In this document: positions 23,117 through 32,489 of the stretch, one piece after another
Numbering within the stretch: position 1 is the first letter of the stretch
How the letters are laid out: each line of letters begins with the position of its first letter
Notes under the pieces: generated by a model
Told to the model about the DNA's origin: nothing
The model's database searches: none
The model's input: the letters and a program-made list of their open reading frames with translations, nothing else
Program-made: the position numbers and the translations under genes
Source of the DNA: Chromohalobacter canadensis
Lineage (GTDB): Bacteria; Pseudomonadota; Gammaproteobacteria; Pseudomonadales; Halomonadaceae
NCBI RefSeq assembly: GCF_034479555.1
Contig: NZ_CP140151.1
Coordinates: 930,001 to 994,000 of the forward strand
Direction of reading: 5' to 3'
DNA: 64,000 bases

Positions 23117-23719
23117 TCACAGCAACGCGACGATCACCGCTCCCACCGTGCCGCCGGTGAGGATCAGCGCCAGCAGCGCCCAGAGGCCATCGTTGGCCAT
23201 CAGCGATAAGCCGAACATCATCAAGGCAAGCCCCGCGCCATTGGCCGAGAAAGGCACCACTTCCATCAGCGGCATCGCCAAGGCAATGAGGAAACAGAAA
23301 AGCGCCACGAGATAGGTGCCGGCACGCTGGGTCAGCCAAGTCAGACGCGGTTTCAATAAGCGGTCGATGGCCCGGGCCGGCTTACGCATCCACGCCACCG
23401 CCTTGTCCAACTTGGCTCGGGAGATAGAGCGTTTCAAAAGCCATTGCGGCAACCAGAACATGCGGCGCCCAAGCAGCAGTTGGCCCGCCACCAATAGCAC
23501 CAACAGCGCCATGAGCGTGGGCACGCCCGGGATATCGCCCACCAGCGGCAATAGCGTGATCACCCCGGGCACCAGCAGCAAGGAGCCAAACGACCCCTGC
23601 CCCACCGCCGTCAGCATATCGCCAAGCTGGACACGTTCATCGTCGCGCCGGGGCGCCTGCCCAATCCGCTCGAGCAAGTGATCCAATCCCGCTAGTTCCT
23701 CCCGCCGATCTTCCGCCAT
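23117..23719 (-). CDS. ExoD-family membrane protein
   Basis: About 200 residues. After a hydrophilic start (MAEDRREELAGLDHLLERIGQ) comes the ExoD pattern VQLGDMLTAVGQGSFGSLLLVPGVITLLPLVGDIPGVPTLMA, a paired proline hairpin, then three more hydrophobic segments including TYLVALFCFLIALAMPLMEVVPFSANGAGLALMMFGLSLMANDGLW. ExoD was named for an exopolysaccharide defect in Sinorhizobium; its biochemical role is unknown. ATG 23719 is preferred for AGGGGA eight bases upstream; 23740 is an alternative. Confidence 0.82.
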   Translation of the reverse strand: MAEDRREELAGLDHLLERIGQAPRRDDERVQLGDMLTAVGQGSFGSLLLVPGVITLLPLVGDIPGVPTLMALLVLLVAGQLLLGRRMFWLPQWLLKRSISRAKLDKAVAWMRKPARAIDRLLKPRLTWLTQRAGTYLVALFCFLIALAMPLMEVVPFSANGAGLALMMFGLSLMANDGLWALLALILTGGTVGAVIVALL

Positions 23720-23928
23720 GCGCGTCCCCTGTCCTTCCATGAACCGAGCTTGAAGCCTAGCAGGCCCGGTCCTCCATGCCGACATGCAGCAGACAAGTCC
23801 GTCCTGGCCCTGGCGGTACGCCCCCGAGACGCCGAAAGCACGAAGTGCGCAATATCGTTCAAGTCCGCTCCCGCGTGACGCGCTAAAGTGGCGTTGTCAT
23901 GGCACGACCGGATCGTAAGGAGGACACC

Positions 23929-24759
23929 ATGCAAGCCACGAGTCGTTTCCGGTTCATGAAAAGCCGGCATGTGGCACGCATGACGGCATTGCATGCCACG
24001 ATGAACGACTTCCAGTACGACCGACATGCGCATGAAGAATATGCCCTGGGTGTCACGCTGGCGGGACGTCAGGATTTCTTCAGCAACGGTGAATTTCACC
24101 GCAGCCCACCAGGTAGCGTGATCACTTTGCATCCCGATGAAGTGCATGACGGCCACGCCGGGGGCGGCGACGCCCTCGATTATGTCATGCTCTATATTCA
24201 TCCCGACGAGCTCGACCCGCTCATTGCCAATGCCATCGGCGTGCAAGGCCTGCAGGCCGCTCGCCTGGCCCCCACCCTCACGAAAGATGTTCCCTTGCGC
24301 GACGAGATCATCGCCCTGTCACGCATGATCGAGGAACAGGATACAAGTCAGATCGAGCAAGAATATGCGCTGTATCGCATTGCGGCTCACCTGGCCGAGC
24401 GCGCCGGAAACTTTGCCCCCAACGAGCGGGCCAGGCGGCCGGACTCGCTGCTCGAAAGGGCGAAGGACTTCATCCATGAAAATGCCAGATACGATATCAG
24501 CCTGGATGACATCAGCCATGCCGCCAGCATTTCCAAGTATCACTTCCTGAGAGCGTTCAGGACACAGTACGGCATTACGCCGCACCAATATGTATTGAAC
24601 TGCAGGGTCAATGCCGCCCGGCGCCACCTCGAAAACGGCGAGAGTGTCATGGAGGCTGCCTTATGCTGTGGCTTTTCTGACCTCAGTCATTTCAACCGCC
24701 GTTTCAAGCGTATTTACGGCATGACACCACGACAATACCAAGCCCATATTTTTACCTAG
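23929..24759 (+). CDS. AraC-family regulator with AraC-type sensor domain
   Basis: 276 residues. The N-terminal cupin (about 10-160) has the AraC-binding signature DRHAHEEYALGVTLAGRQDFFSNG and PGSVITLHPDEVHDGHAG. The C-terminal HTH_18 (about 185-275) has ISLDDISHAASISKYHFLRAFRTQYGITPHQYVLNCRVNAARRHLE and CGFSDLSHFNRRFKRIYGMTPRQYQ. GGAGGA five bases before ATG 23929 fixes the start over an ATG at 23899. It lies 17 nt before the LysE-type exporter on the same strand and probably controls it; regulators of this type often sense the exported amino acid. Confidence 0.9.
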   Translation: MQATSRFRFMKSRHVARMTALHATMNDFQYDRHAHEEYALGVTLAGRQDFFSNGEFHRSPPGSVITLHPDEVHDGHAGGGDALDYVMLYIHPDELDPLIANAIGVQGLQAARLAPTLTKDVPLRDEIIALSRMIEEQDTSQIEQEYALYRIAAHLAERAGNFAPNERARRPDSLLERAKDFIHENARYDISLDDISHAASISKYHFLRAFRTQYGITPHQYVLNCRVNAARRHLENGESVMEAALCCGFSDLSHFNRRFKRIYGMTPRQYQAHIFT

Positions 24760-24776
24760 CAAGACAGGAAACCCTC

Positions 24777-25385
24777 ATGCTCGCGATGCTCGCCTATGCC
24801 ATAAGCGTGATGTATACGCCCGGGCCGGTGAACCTGCTTGGCCTGAATGCCGGAATCAACGGGCAAGCCAAAGAATCGACAGGATTTTTCATCGGCGTCG
24901 GCACAGCAATGTGGCTGATGCTTCTACTGTTTGGCTGGCTGGGAAGCGTATTCATCCAGGGAAAGACACTCCTGGTCATCAGTGCGCTCGGCACGTTTTA
25001 CATTCTTTACCTGTCGATCAAGATAGCCAGATCCACTCCTCACAGGACCGATGTGGATGCGGTATCGCGTCCCTTGCGCTTCAAGGAAGGGGTGTTGATG
25101 CAATTACTCAACCCTAAAGGCATCGTCGCCACGCTACCCATCGCGACCATCCAGCTACCCGCAATGCATATAGAAGGGCCAGGCCTCGTCATGGTGGCGC
25201 TACTCATCGGCGTGCTGGCAACTGGCGCACCTGGAAGCTACGCATTACTGGGTAGCGTGATGGGAAAAGCCATTCGTGATCACTCCTTATTGCGGCTCAT
25301 CAATATCATCCTGGCGCTTCTTTTGGCTCTGACGGGCTTGGTTATCGGGTATGAATACGTCGTCTTGCCGCTTCTCGATTCATAG
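24777..25385 (+). CDS. LysE-family amino acid exporter
   Basis: 202 residues with about six membrane helices. MLAMLAYAISVMYTPGPVNLLGLNAGINGQAKESTGFFIGVGTAMW holds the LysE/RhtB motif TPGP with N near it, and the central FKEGVLMQLLNPKGIVATLP is the second family motif (NPK). It exports an amino acid or related metabolite; the substrate cannot be told from sequence. ATG 24777 is preceded by AGGAAACC. Probably cotranscribed with the AraC gene. Confidence 0.88.
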   Translation: MLAMLAYAISVMYTPGPVNLLGLNAGINGQAKESTGFFIGVGTAMWLMLLLFGWLGSVFIQGKTLLVISALGTFYILYLSIKIARSTPHRTDVDAVSRPLRFKEGVLMQLLNPKGIVATLPIATIQLPAMHIEGPGLVMVALLIGVLATGAPGSYALLGSVMGKAIRDHSLLRLINIILALLLALTGLVIGYEYVVLPLLDS

Positions 25386-25455
25386 CATCAACCTGCCCAT
25401 TCTCAGGCACCATTTCTTGAACGTAGCAATACGGGCATCTTGCCTCGATAGCGTA

Positions 25456-27006
25456 TTACGCCGTCTCCGGCGTCAATTGCTGGCGATGCAGCGTGTTGCC
25501 GGCGGCGTCCATCAGGCTCACGGTCAATGTCTCGCTGTCGCCGTCGAGGTCGACTTGGCCGAAGAATTGATAGCCCCGCGACGGCGGTAGGTTCGACTCG
25601 CCTTTAGGCGGGGCTTTCTGGAAAACCACCTCCGGCCCGAAAGTCGCGTCCAGCGCGCCGGGGCCGAAGGTGCCGGCATGCAATGGACCGCTGACGAATT
25701 CCCAGAAGGGCGTGAACTCCTGGAAACGGGCACGCTCCGGCGAATAGTGATGCGCGGCCGTGTAGTGAACATCCGCCGTCAGCCACACCACGTTGTGGAT
25801 CTTGTCGTCCCGGATCGACCGCAGCAGCCTGGCGATCTCACGCTCACGCCCCAGGGGAGCGCCCGCATCCCCGTTGGCGATGGCCTCGTACGCCTCGCCA
25901 TCGCTGACCACCAGACCGATGGGCATGTCCGAGGCGATGACCTTCCATGTCGCCGTGGACGCCTTCAGCGAGCGGTGCAGCCAGTCGAACTGATCCTCCC
26001 CCAGAAAAGCCGTCTGCGCGGAGCTCTCGGTCTGGCGATTGCGGCTGTTGGCACCGCGATAGGTCCGCATATCGAGCATGAAGACGTCAAGCGAGGGGCC
26101 ATATGCAAAGCGCCGATGGATACGTCCGGGCGCGGTCGGGCGCTGGCGCACCGGCGTATGCTCGAGAAAGGCCTGACGTCCGCGCGCCGCCAACAGCGAC
26201 ACGTTCTTTTCCGTGTAGCGCTCATCCTCGAGCCACTCGCCGGGGTACCAGTTGTTGGTCGTCTCGTGATCGTCCCATTGCGCGAGCATGGGTACCTCGG
26301 CATTGAAGCGCCGCAGGTTGGCATCGAGCAGGTTGTAGCTGTGCTGGCCACGATACTCGTCCAGCGTTTCCGCCACTTTCTGCTTGGCCGGGGTGACCAC
26401 GTTGCGCCAGGTTTCGCCGTTGGCGAGCGTCACGCTCTCTTCCAGAGGGCCGTCGGCGTAGACCGTATCGCCGGAGTGGATGAAGAAATCCGGACGCTGG
26501 CGACGCATGGTGTCGTAAATCGTCATGCCGCCACGCGATTCGTCGATGCCCCAGCCTTGCCCGACTGTGTCGCCGGACCATACGAAGCGTACGTCTCGCG
26601 ACTGGGACGGCGGCAGGCGTAGACGTCCCTCGACCGGCTCGCTCAGAGCACGCGGATCATCCAGCGCGGCAAAGCGCACGCGGTAGTGCAGCATATCGAT
26701 GTCGCCGAGCCCCGCGACATCCAGTTTGCCGGCCAGGCCACCGCTCGGCAGCACCTCGGGGCCGCGCACCTGGCGCGCGCCACGGAAGGCGGGATTGTCA
26801 GCCAGTTCGACGAGCATCCGCGCGGGGCGATCGCTGCGCGACCAGAGCATCGTCCGGTCGTGCAGCATGTCGCCGCTCATCACACCCGAGGTCACCTGCG
26901 GACGACGTGACTCGGCCAGCACGATCGACGGCGCCACCGACACGACCCCTAACGCCGCGCCAGCCTTGACGCCCCATCCCAATACATCACGGCGGGAATA
27001 TCGCAT
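25456..27006 (-). CDS. phoD: PhoD-type alkaline phosphatase/phosphodiesterase, Tat-exported
   Basis: 516 residues. The N-terminus MRYSRRDVLGWGVKAGAALGVVSVAPSIVLA is a twin-arginine signal with the SRRDVLGW motif. The body follows PF09423: a beta domain (VTSGVMSGDMLHDRTMLWSRSDRPARMLVELADN), then the metallophosphoesterase with VWSGDTVGQGW, FFIHSGDTVYADGP, LAQWDDHETTNNWYPGEW, and VVWLTADVHYTAAHHY. PhoD enzymes bind Fe3+/Ca2+ and hydrolyse phosphate mono- and diesters in the periplasm or outside the cell. ATG 27006 has GGAGAG eight bases upstream; the longer frame from 27108 would bury the signal. Confidence 0.92.
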   Translation of the reverse strand: MRYSRRDVLGWGVKAGAALGVVSVAPSIVLAESRRPQVTSGVMSGDMLHDRTMLWSRSDRPARMLVELADNPAFRGARQVRGPEVLPSGGLAGKLDVAGLGDIDMLHYRVRFAALDDPRALSEPVEGRLRLPPSQSRDVRFVWSGDTVGQGWGIDESRGGMTIYDTMRRQRPDFFIHSGDTVYADGPLEESVTLANGETWRNVVTPAKQKVAETLDEYRGQHSYNLLDANLRRFNAEVPMLAQWDDHETTNNWYPGEWLEDERYTEKNVSLLAARGRQAFLEHTPVRQRPTAPGRIHRRFAYGPSLDVFMLDMRTYRGANSRNRQTESSAQTAFLGEDQFDWLHRSLKASTATWKVIASDMPIGLVVSDGEAYEAIANGDAGAPLGREREIARLLRSIRDDKIHNVVWLTADVHYTAAHHYSPERARFQEFTPFWEFVSGPLHAGTFGPGALDATFGPEVVFQKAPPKGESNLPPSRGYQFFGQVDLDGDSETLTVSLMDAAGNTLHRQQLTPETA

Positions 27007-27148
27007 CGCCAACTCTCCACTGAGTGTCCATGATTCACTCAGCATCTCGAGAGGGCATGACGACGACATGGCAACCCCATGACGATTGAGTGGCACGCCA
27101 CGAGGCACGTTTCAGACGAGACCAAGATCGCGCCAGAACGCACTCTGT

Positions 27149-28108
27149 TTAGGCTTCCAACCGCCTCAGGGCGTAAGCGGCAATCGCCGTGTCCTGCACG
27201 CCGGTGCCGGTGAGATCGCAGACGGTGATGCTGGCACCCGACAGGCGTAGCGTCAGCCCTCGGTCGATTACTTGGCCAAGTTCGAAGACCTTGAATGGCA
27301 CGTTGGCCGCCGCTTCGCCGGATTTGACGAAGGCCTTGAGCTCACCGTTGTGCTCGCTTTGCGCGCGGGTATCACAGACGAAGGCATCGGCGCGGGTCAT
27401 CACGCTATCGTCAAGCTCGCGCTTGTCCGGGCTGTCGGAGCCCATCGCCGTGACATGAACGCCTTCGGGGAGATCGGCGGCCTCGAGAATCGGCTGTTGC
27501 GAAGGTGTCGCGGTGACGATGATATCCGCCTCACGACACGCCGCATGGACATCGTCGTGAACATTGACCGTCAGGTCACGCTGCCGTAACCGCTCGGCAT
27601 AAGACTCGGCGGCCTCGCGCCGACGCGCCCAGACATCGACGGTCTCGATATCATGCACCAGACGCAGGACATCGATCTGCAATTCAGCCTGTTCGCCGGC
27701 GCCGAGGACTGTCACGCGACGGCTGTTTTCACGCGCCAGATACTTAGCGGAAAGCGCTCCCGCAAGCGCCGTGCGTACCGCAGTCAGATAGCCTTCGTCG
27801 AAGAGCACGGCATCTACCAGCCCGGTGCGGGCCGAGAACATCATCATTAGCCCGTTGAGGCTGGGCAACCCCTGCTTGGGATTGTCGAAAAACCCCGAGC
27901 TCACCTTGATGGCGAAGCGCTCGAAACCGCGAATGTGAGCGGTTTTGACGTCGACCTCGCCATTGGACTCTTCGATGGCCATCGACAGGATCGGCGGCTG
28001 CACGGCCTCGCCACGCCCCAGGGCCGCGAATCCCGACTCGATGACGGTCAAGGCCTCCCTGTCCAGTTGAACGGCGGCTTCGATGGCTTCGCGTTGATGG
28101 AGCTGCAT
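27149..28108 (-). CDS. eutC: Ornithine cyclodeaminase-like protein, ectoine utilisation EutC
   Basis: 319 residues of the ornithine cyclodeaminase/mu-crystallin family. It has the N-terminal FERFAIKVSSGFFDNPKQGLPSLNGLMMMFSARTGLVDAVLFDEGYLTAVRTALAGALSAKYL block and the NAD-binding GAGEQAELQIDVL and ADIIVTATPS. In ectoine-degrading bacteria a eutB-eutC pair sits with doe genes and is thought to process a hydroxyectoine- or ectoine-derived intermediate. It starts 61 nt after eutB stops, on the same strand. Confidence 0.85.
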   Translation of the reverse strand: MQLHQREAIEAAVQLDREALTVIESGFAALGRGEAVQPPILSMAIEESNGEVDVKTAHIRGFERFAIKVSSGFFDNPKQGLPSLNGLMMMFSARTGLVDAVLFDEGYLTAVRTALAGALSAKYLARENSRRVTVLGAGEQAELQIDVLRLVHDIETVDVWARRREAAESYAERLRQRDLTVNVHDDVHAACREADIIVTATPSQQPILEAADLPEGVHVTAMGSDSPDKRELDDSVMTRADAFVCDTRAQSEHNGELKAFVKSGEAAANVPFKVFELGQVIDRGLTLRLSGASITVCDLTGTGVQDTAIAAYALRRLEA

Positions 28109-28168
28109 GACGTCCTCCAGACGGAAGAGAAAAGAATGAAGAAGGGAAGTAAAAAGAAGGGGGAAGTA

Positions 28169-29164
28169 TCAGGCTCCCGCCAACGCCCGAGCGCGGTCAA
28201 ACGTTTCCAATGCCACACCGTTGCCGGAGACGATCAACGCGACGCGCTGGCCACGAATGTCGAGGCCATGTTCGTCGAGCGCCGCCAGTCCCACGGCCGC
28301 CGCACCTTCGACCAGCATCTTCTCGGCGTCGAGCAAGTCGACCATGGCACGGGCGATAGCGGGTTCCGAGACCTGGTAATGATCATCCATTACCTCGCGC
28401 ACCAGCGCGAAGGTGCAGCGGTTATCCAGCCCAATGCCGCCGCCCAGCGAGTCGCCGAGACTCTCGACCTCCGCCACGTTGACCGGATGCCCGACCTGGA
28501 GGCTTTCCCACATTGCCGCGCCCTGGGAGAGACTGACGCCGGTCACGCGCGTCGCCGGTCGAATCGCCTTTACCGCTGCGCCGATGCCTCCCAGCAGGCC
28601 GCCGCCGGATAACCCGACGATGACCCGATCGAGCGTCGGCTGATCTTCCATGAGTTCGAGGCCGATGGTGCCCTGCCCGCTCACGATCAGCGGATCGTCG
28701 AAAGGCGGAATCGCCGTCATGCCCGAGGCCACCAGACGCTCGACCTCGCCGAAGGCGTCGTCCTGACTCTCCCCGACACGCCTCACCTCGGCGCCCAGCG
28801 CCTCGATCGCCGCGGCCTTGTTTTCGGGTACCAGCCGCGACAAACAGATGACGGCGGGAATCCCTAGCTGGTACGCGGCGTGGGCGACGGCACGGCCATG
28901 ATTGCCGGTCGAGGCCGTGGTCACACCGCGCGCCAACGCGTCACGTCCGTCGCGTTCGATCAACGCGGCGATCATGTTGGTCGCACCGCGCAACTTGAAC
29001 GCCCCCGTGGGCTGGCTAGTTTCCAGCTTGAGAAATATGTCTGCCTCGAAACGTCGCGACAGCACCTGCGAACGTACCAGCGATGTGCGCGCGACCTGCC
29101 CTTGCAGGCGGGCGCGCGCGGCATAGATCGAGGCGAGGTTGATAGCGGACTGGGCATCGGACAT
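28169..29164 (-). CDS. eutB: Threonine dehydratase-like PLP enzyme, ectoine utilisation EutB
   Basis: 331 residues, fold type II PLP enzyme. The PLP lysine is in PTGAFKLRGATN, followed by TTASTGNHGRAVAHAAYQLG and the phosphate-binding GLSGGGLLGGIG. There is no C-terminal ACT domain, so it is the short catabolic/racemase-like type. EutB is proposed to act on hydroxylated diaminobutyrate derived from hydroxyectoine. ATG 29164 with GGGAG six bases upstream is preferred to 29176. Lies between doeD and eutC in one transcription direction. Confidence 0.85.
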   Translation of the reverse strand: MSDAQSAINLASIYAARARLQGQVARTSLVRSQVLSRRFEADIFLKLETSQPTGAFKLRGATNMIAALIERDGRDALARGVTTASTGNHGRAVAHAAYQLGIPAVICLSRLVPENKAAAIEALGAEVRRVGESQDDAFGEVERLVASGMTAIPPFDDPLIVSGQGTIGLELMEDQPTLDRVIVGLSGGGLLGGIGAAVKAIRPATRVTGVSLSQGAAMWESLQVGHPVNVAEVESLGDSLGGGIGLDNRCTFALVREVMDDHYQVSEPAIARAMVDLLDAEKMLVEGAAAVGLAALDEHGLDIRGQRVALIVSGNGVALETFDRARALAGA

Positions 29165-29265
29165 GCGATCTCCCATCGAGGTGTCGAACCTCTCGAGGTA
29201 TCAGGCGAGGCAAACGGCAACGCCGTGGAAGCGAGCGCCTCCACAGCGAGGATGGCGGGACCTGC

Positions 29266-30672
29266 TCAAGCCTTCAAGTCTCCCGAACGAGACAACTCGT
29301 CAGTCACCTTGTCGACGGCGCGCTTGGCGCGCGCGACGATGTCATCGACTTCATCGCGAGTCGTCACCAATGGCGGCGCGAAGCCGAGAATGTCACCTTG
29401 TGGCATGGCGCGGGCGATCAGGCTTTCGCTCAACGCGGCGGCGCTCACGCGCGGCCCGACCTTGAGCGCGGGATCGAAGAACGCCCGCCGGGCCGGACCC
29501 GGCGAGAATTCCAACGCCGCCAGCATGCCCACGCCGCGCACGTTACCCACCAGCGGATGCTCGCCGAATGTCTGCTGCATTTGCTGCTGCAGATAGGCGC
29601 CGGTCTCGGCGGCGTTGGCGGTCAATCCTTCACGCTCGATGATGGCCAGGTTGGCAAGCCCTGCAGCACAACCCAGCGCATGTCCCGAATAGGTCCAGCC
29701 GTGGCCGATGGGACCGTATTCGCCGGCGCCCTGCTCCAGCACCTGCCACACGCGATCGCCGACGATGACCCCGGACAATGGCTGATAGGCGCTGGTCAGC
29801 CCCTTGGCGACGGTGATCAAGTCGGGCTTGATGGCGTAATGATGGCTGCCGAAGTCGGCGCCGATGCGTCCGAAGCCGCATACCACTTCATCGGCGATCA
29901 GCAGCACGTCATACTTGCTCAAGACCGCCTGGATCGCTTCCCAATAGCCCTCGGGAGGCGGCACGATACCGCCGGTACCCAGCACAGGCTCACCGATGAA
30001 AGCCGCCACGGTCTCAGGCCCTTCGGCCAGGATCATCTCCTCGAGCTTGGCCGCGCAATGCTGGGAAAACTCGCGCTCGCTCATTCCCTCCTGCTCGGCG
30101 CCACGGTGATAATAGTAAGGCGCCTCGGTATGCAGGATGCCGTCTATGGGCAGATCGAAATGATCGTGAAACGCCTTGAGGCCGGTCAGCGAGCCAGAGG
30201 CGATGCCGGAGCCGTGATAGCCGCGCTGCCGCGAGATCACTTTCTTCTTCTGCGGCCGCCCAAGGACGTTGTTGTAATAGCGCACGATCTTGAGCTGCGT
30301 CTCGTTGGCATCAGAGCCCGACATGCCGTAGTAAACCTTGGACATGCCCGGCCCAGCCAGCTCGAGAATCTTCTCGGAAAGCTGTATCTGCGGCTCGTTC
30401 GAATGGCCGACATAGGTATGGTAATAGGCCAGCTCCAGCGCCTGCTGATAAATCGCCTCGGCGACTTCGGTACGACCATAACCGATATTGACGCAATAAA
30501 GACCGGCGAAACCATCGATGAACTCGCGGCCCTCCTTGTCGACGATATTGATGCCCTGACCGCCGCTAATCACACGCCCCGGCGCATCGCCCTGCGCGAA
30601 ATCGCGCAGATGCGTGGACGCATGGAACGTGACCTTACGATCACGATCGACCAGGTCTTGGTGCTGACTCAT
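29266..30672 (-). CDS. doeD: L-2,4-diaminobutyrate transaminase DoeD
   Basis: 468 residues, class III aminotransferase. MSGSDANETQLKIVRYYNN and RQRGYHGSGIASGSLTG are the PLP phosphate regions, LLIADEVVCGFGRIG carries the PLP Asp, and DLITVAKGLTSAYQPLSGVIV the Schiff-base Lys. DoeD converts L-2,4-diaminobutyrate, made from ectoine by DoeA and DoeB, to aspartate beta-semialdehyde. It lies 116 nt after doeC, with a stem-loop between them. A related name would be omega-amino acid:pyruvate aminotransferase; the neighbours decide the call. Confidence 0.9.
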   Translation of the reverse strand: MSQHQDLVDRDRKVTFHASTHLRDFAQGDAPGRVISGGQGINIVDKEGREFIDGFAGLYCVNIGYGRTEVAEAIYQQALELAYYHTYVGHSNEPQIQLSEKILELAGPGMSKVYYGMSGSDANETQLKIVRYYNNVLGRPQKKKVISRQRGYHGSGIASGSLTGLKAFHDHFDLPIDGILHTEAPYYYHRGAEQEGMSEREFSQHCAAKLEEMILAEGPETVAAFIGEPVLGTGGIVPPPEGYWEAIQAVLSKYDVLLIADEVVCGFGRIGADFGSHHYAIKPDLITVAKGLTSAYQPLSGVIVGDRVWQVLEQGAGEYGPIGHGWTYSGHALGCAAGLANLAIIEREGLTANAAETGAYLQQQMQQTFGEHPLVGNVRGVGMLAALEFSPGPARRAFFDPALKVGPRVSAAALSESLIARAMPQGDILGFAPPLVTTRDEVDDIVARAKRAVDKVTDELSRSGDLKA

Positions 30673-30737
30673 ATCATTCTCCCGTAACTATCTCGGCTCA
30701 CGCCGATAAGACCGAACGTCAAACACGACTTATCAAG

Positions 30738-30762
30738 CCACGAGCACGTTGGCAGCTCGTGG
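30738..30762 (-). other. Stem-loop between doeC and doeD
   Basis: CCACGAGC and GCTCGTGG form an 8-bp perfect stem with a 9-base loop. There is no U-run on either strand, so it is not a standard terminator; it may set doeC/doeD message ratios. No known riboswitch pattern was recognised. Confidence 0.4.
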
Positions 30763-30772
30763 CCGAGCGCAG

Positions 30773-30802
30773 CTAGCTCCCGGAAAAACTAGCTCCCGGA
30801 AA
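30773..30802. repeat. Tandem duplication at the doeC stop codon
   Basis: CTAGCTCCCGGAAA occurs twice, 16 bp apart (30773 and 30789). On the minus strand the duplicated unit includes the last codons and TAG stop of doeC, so a second in-line copy of the terminal segment follows the real stop. It looks like a small slippage duplication. Confidence 0.8.
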
Positions 30803-32258
30803 CAGAACCCAAGGCACCCAGACAATAAAACTTCGTCTCCAGGTATTCCTCGATGCCGGCAGTGCCGCCCTCGCGACCGAGACCGGATTGCTTGACGCCG
30901 CCGAAGGGTACCGGCGGGCCGGTCATTTTCACCGAGTTGATCGCCACCATGCCGTATTCCAGGGCACGCAGGAGCTTCCAGATACGGCGAATGTCGTGGG
31001 TATAGACATAGGCCGCCAGACCGTACTCGGTGTCATTGGCCAGCTTGATGACCTCATCGTCATCCTTGTAGGCGGTGATGCCAGCCACCGGCGAGAAGCT
31101 CTCCTCGCGCCAGGCCTTCATGTAGGGCGTCACGCCAGTGAGCAACGTGGGCATGAAGAAATTGGGCCCCGGCGCCATGGACTGGTCGCCATGCACCAGC
31201 GTCGCGCCGCGCGAAATGGCGTCATCGACGATGCTGGATGCTTTCTCCACCGCCTGCTGATGAATCAGCGGCCCGATATCGATATTGGTCACCAGGCCAT
31301 TGCCGACCTTGAGCGTTTCCATGCAGGCGACGAACTGCTCGACGAACTCGTCATGGATCGACTCGTGCACCAGGATCCGGTTGGCGGCCAGGCAATCTTG
31401 CCCCCCGGTCTGAAACTTGGCGGCTACTGCAGCCCGCGCAGCCTCGGCGGGGTCCATGTCGGGGCCGACGATGAACGGCGCGTTGCCGCCCAGCTCCAGC
31501 GAGACACGCTTGACGCTATTGGCGGACTGCTCCAGCAATAACCGCCCGACGCGGGTGGAACCGGTGAACGACAACGCCTTGACGCGTTCTTCTTCGCACA
31601 ACAACTTGGACACCTCGGCGGGCTCGCCCAGCACCACGTTGAAGACCCCGGCAGGAATCTCGGCGCGTTCGGCGAGCTCCGCCAGCGCCAGCGCCGAGAA
31701 CGGCGTCTCGCCAGCCGGCTTGACGATGACCGTACAACCAGCGGCCAGCGCGGCACCGGCCTTGCGCGTGATCATCGCCAGCGGGAAGTTCCAGGGCGTA
31801 ATCAATGCAGCCACCCCTACCGGCTCCTTGAGCGATCCCAGAGCGGCGTTGGGGATATGACTGGGAATGGTCTGCCCGAAGGTGCGCTTGCCCTCCTCGG
31901 CGAACCATTTGATGAAGCTGGCGCCGTATTCGATCTCGCCGCGTGAATCGGGCAGCGGCTTGCCCTGCTCGCGCGTCATGATGACCGCCAGATCTTCGCG
32001 ATGCTCGATCAGCAGGTCATACCACGCCTGAAGACGCTCGGCACGCTCATCTGCACGCAGCGCACGCCACTGGGCGAAGGCGGCATCCGCGGCATCTACC
32101 GCCTCCCGCAATTGCGGGGCCTCGAGCCAGGGAATGTGGCCCAGCACCTCACCCGTCGCGGGGTCGACGACCGCTTCTTCGCGACCGCCGTCGCCGTGAG
32201 TCCATTTACCGTCGATATAAGCGTACTGACGCAATAGACGCGGATCGTTGAGTTTCAT
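30789..32258 (-). CDS. doeC: Aspartate-semialdehyde dehydrogenase of ectoine degradation, DoeC
   Basis: 489 residues, aldehyde dehydrogenase superfamily, closest in style to succinate-semialdehyde dehydrogenase. GVAALITPWNFPLAMITRKAGAALAAGCTVIVKP is the NAD(P) region, VSLELGGNAPFIV carries the catalytic Glu and KFQTGGQDCLAANR the catalytic Cys. In the doe pathway it oxidises L-aspartate beta-semialdehyde to aspartate, feeding central metabolism. GGGAGAAG precedes ATG 32258. It is separated from doeABX by the molybdoenzyme module. Confidence 0.9.
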   Translation of the reverse strand: MKLNDPRLLRQYAYIDGKWTHGDGGREEAVVDPATGEVLGHIPWLEAPQLREAVDAADAAFAQWRALRADERAERLQAWYDLLIEHREDLAVIMTREQGKPLPDSRGEIEYGASFIKWFAEEGKRTFGQTIPSHIPNAALGSLKEPVGVAALITPWNFPLAMITRKAGAALAAGCTVIVKPAGETPFSALALAELAERAEIPAGVFNVVLGEPAEVSKLLCEEERVKALSFTGSTRVGRLLLEQSANSVKRVSLELGGNAPFIVGPDMDPAEAARAAVAAKFQTGGQDCLAANRILVHESIHDEFVEQFVACMETLKVGNGLVTNIDIGPLIHQQAVEKASSIVDDAISRGATLVHGDQSMAPGPNFFMPTLLTGVTPYMKAWREESFSPVAGITAYKDDDEVIKLANDTEYGLAAYVYTHDIRRIWKLLRALEYGMVAINSVKMTGPPVPFGGVKQSGLGREGGTAGIEEYLETKFYCLGALGSVSGS

Positions 32259-32489
32259 GCGCTACTTCTCCCAAAAACGAACCGGGCCTGGGTTGACTAA
32301 CATCGAGCCCGGATAGGTCGTGGCGGATACATTCATCCAATGCCCACAGGATAAAGCAGCACAAGGCGGGAGAGTTTTTGTCTAGCGGGGTGGTCGTGAC
32401 CGATTTTTTTCGAGTCACGCTCCAGGAAGGGCGTTTTTTTCTGCGCTCGCCCGCCACCGCCAGCAGGGGCGGCGGCGGACGTAAAACAT
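32259..32489. other. Upstream region of doeC
   Basis: 231 bases between doeC and the small membrane protein gene on the same strand. It must contain the doeC promoter. A GC-rich imperfect hairpin (GCCCGCCACCGCC / GGCGGCGGCGG, about 32447-32480) is present, and T-runs (near 32404 and 32436) flank it on the wrong side for a minus-strand terminator. No operator related to the doeA-enuR inverted repeat was found here. Confidence 0.35.
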
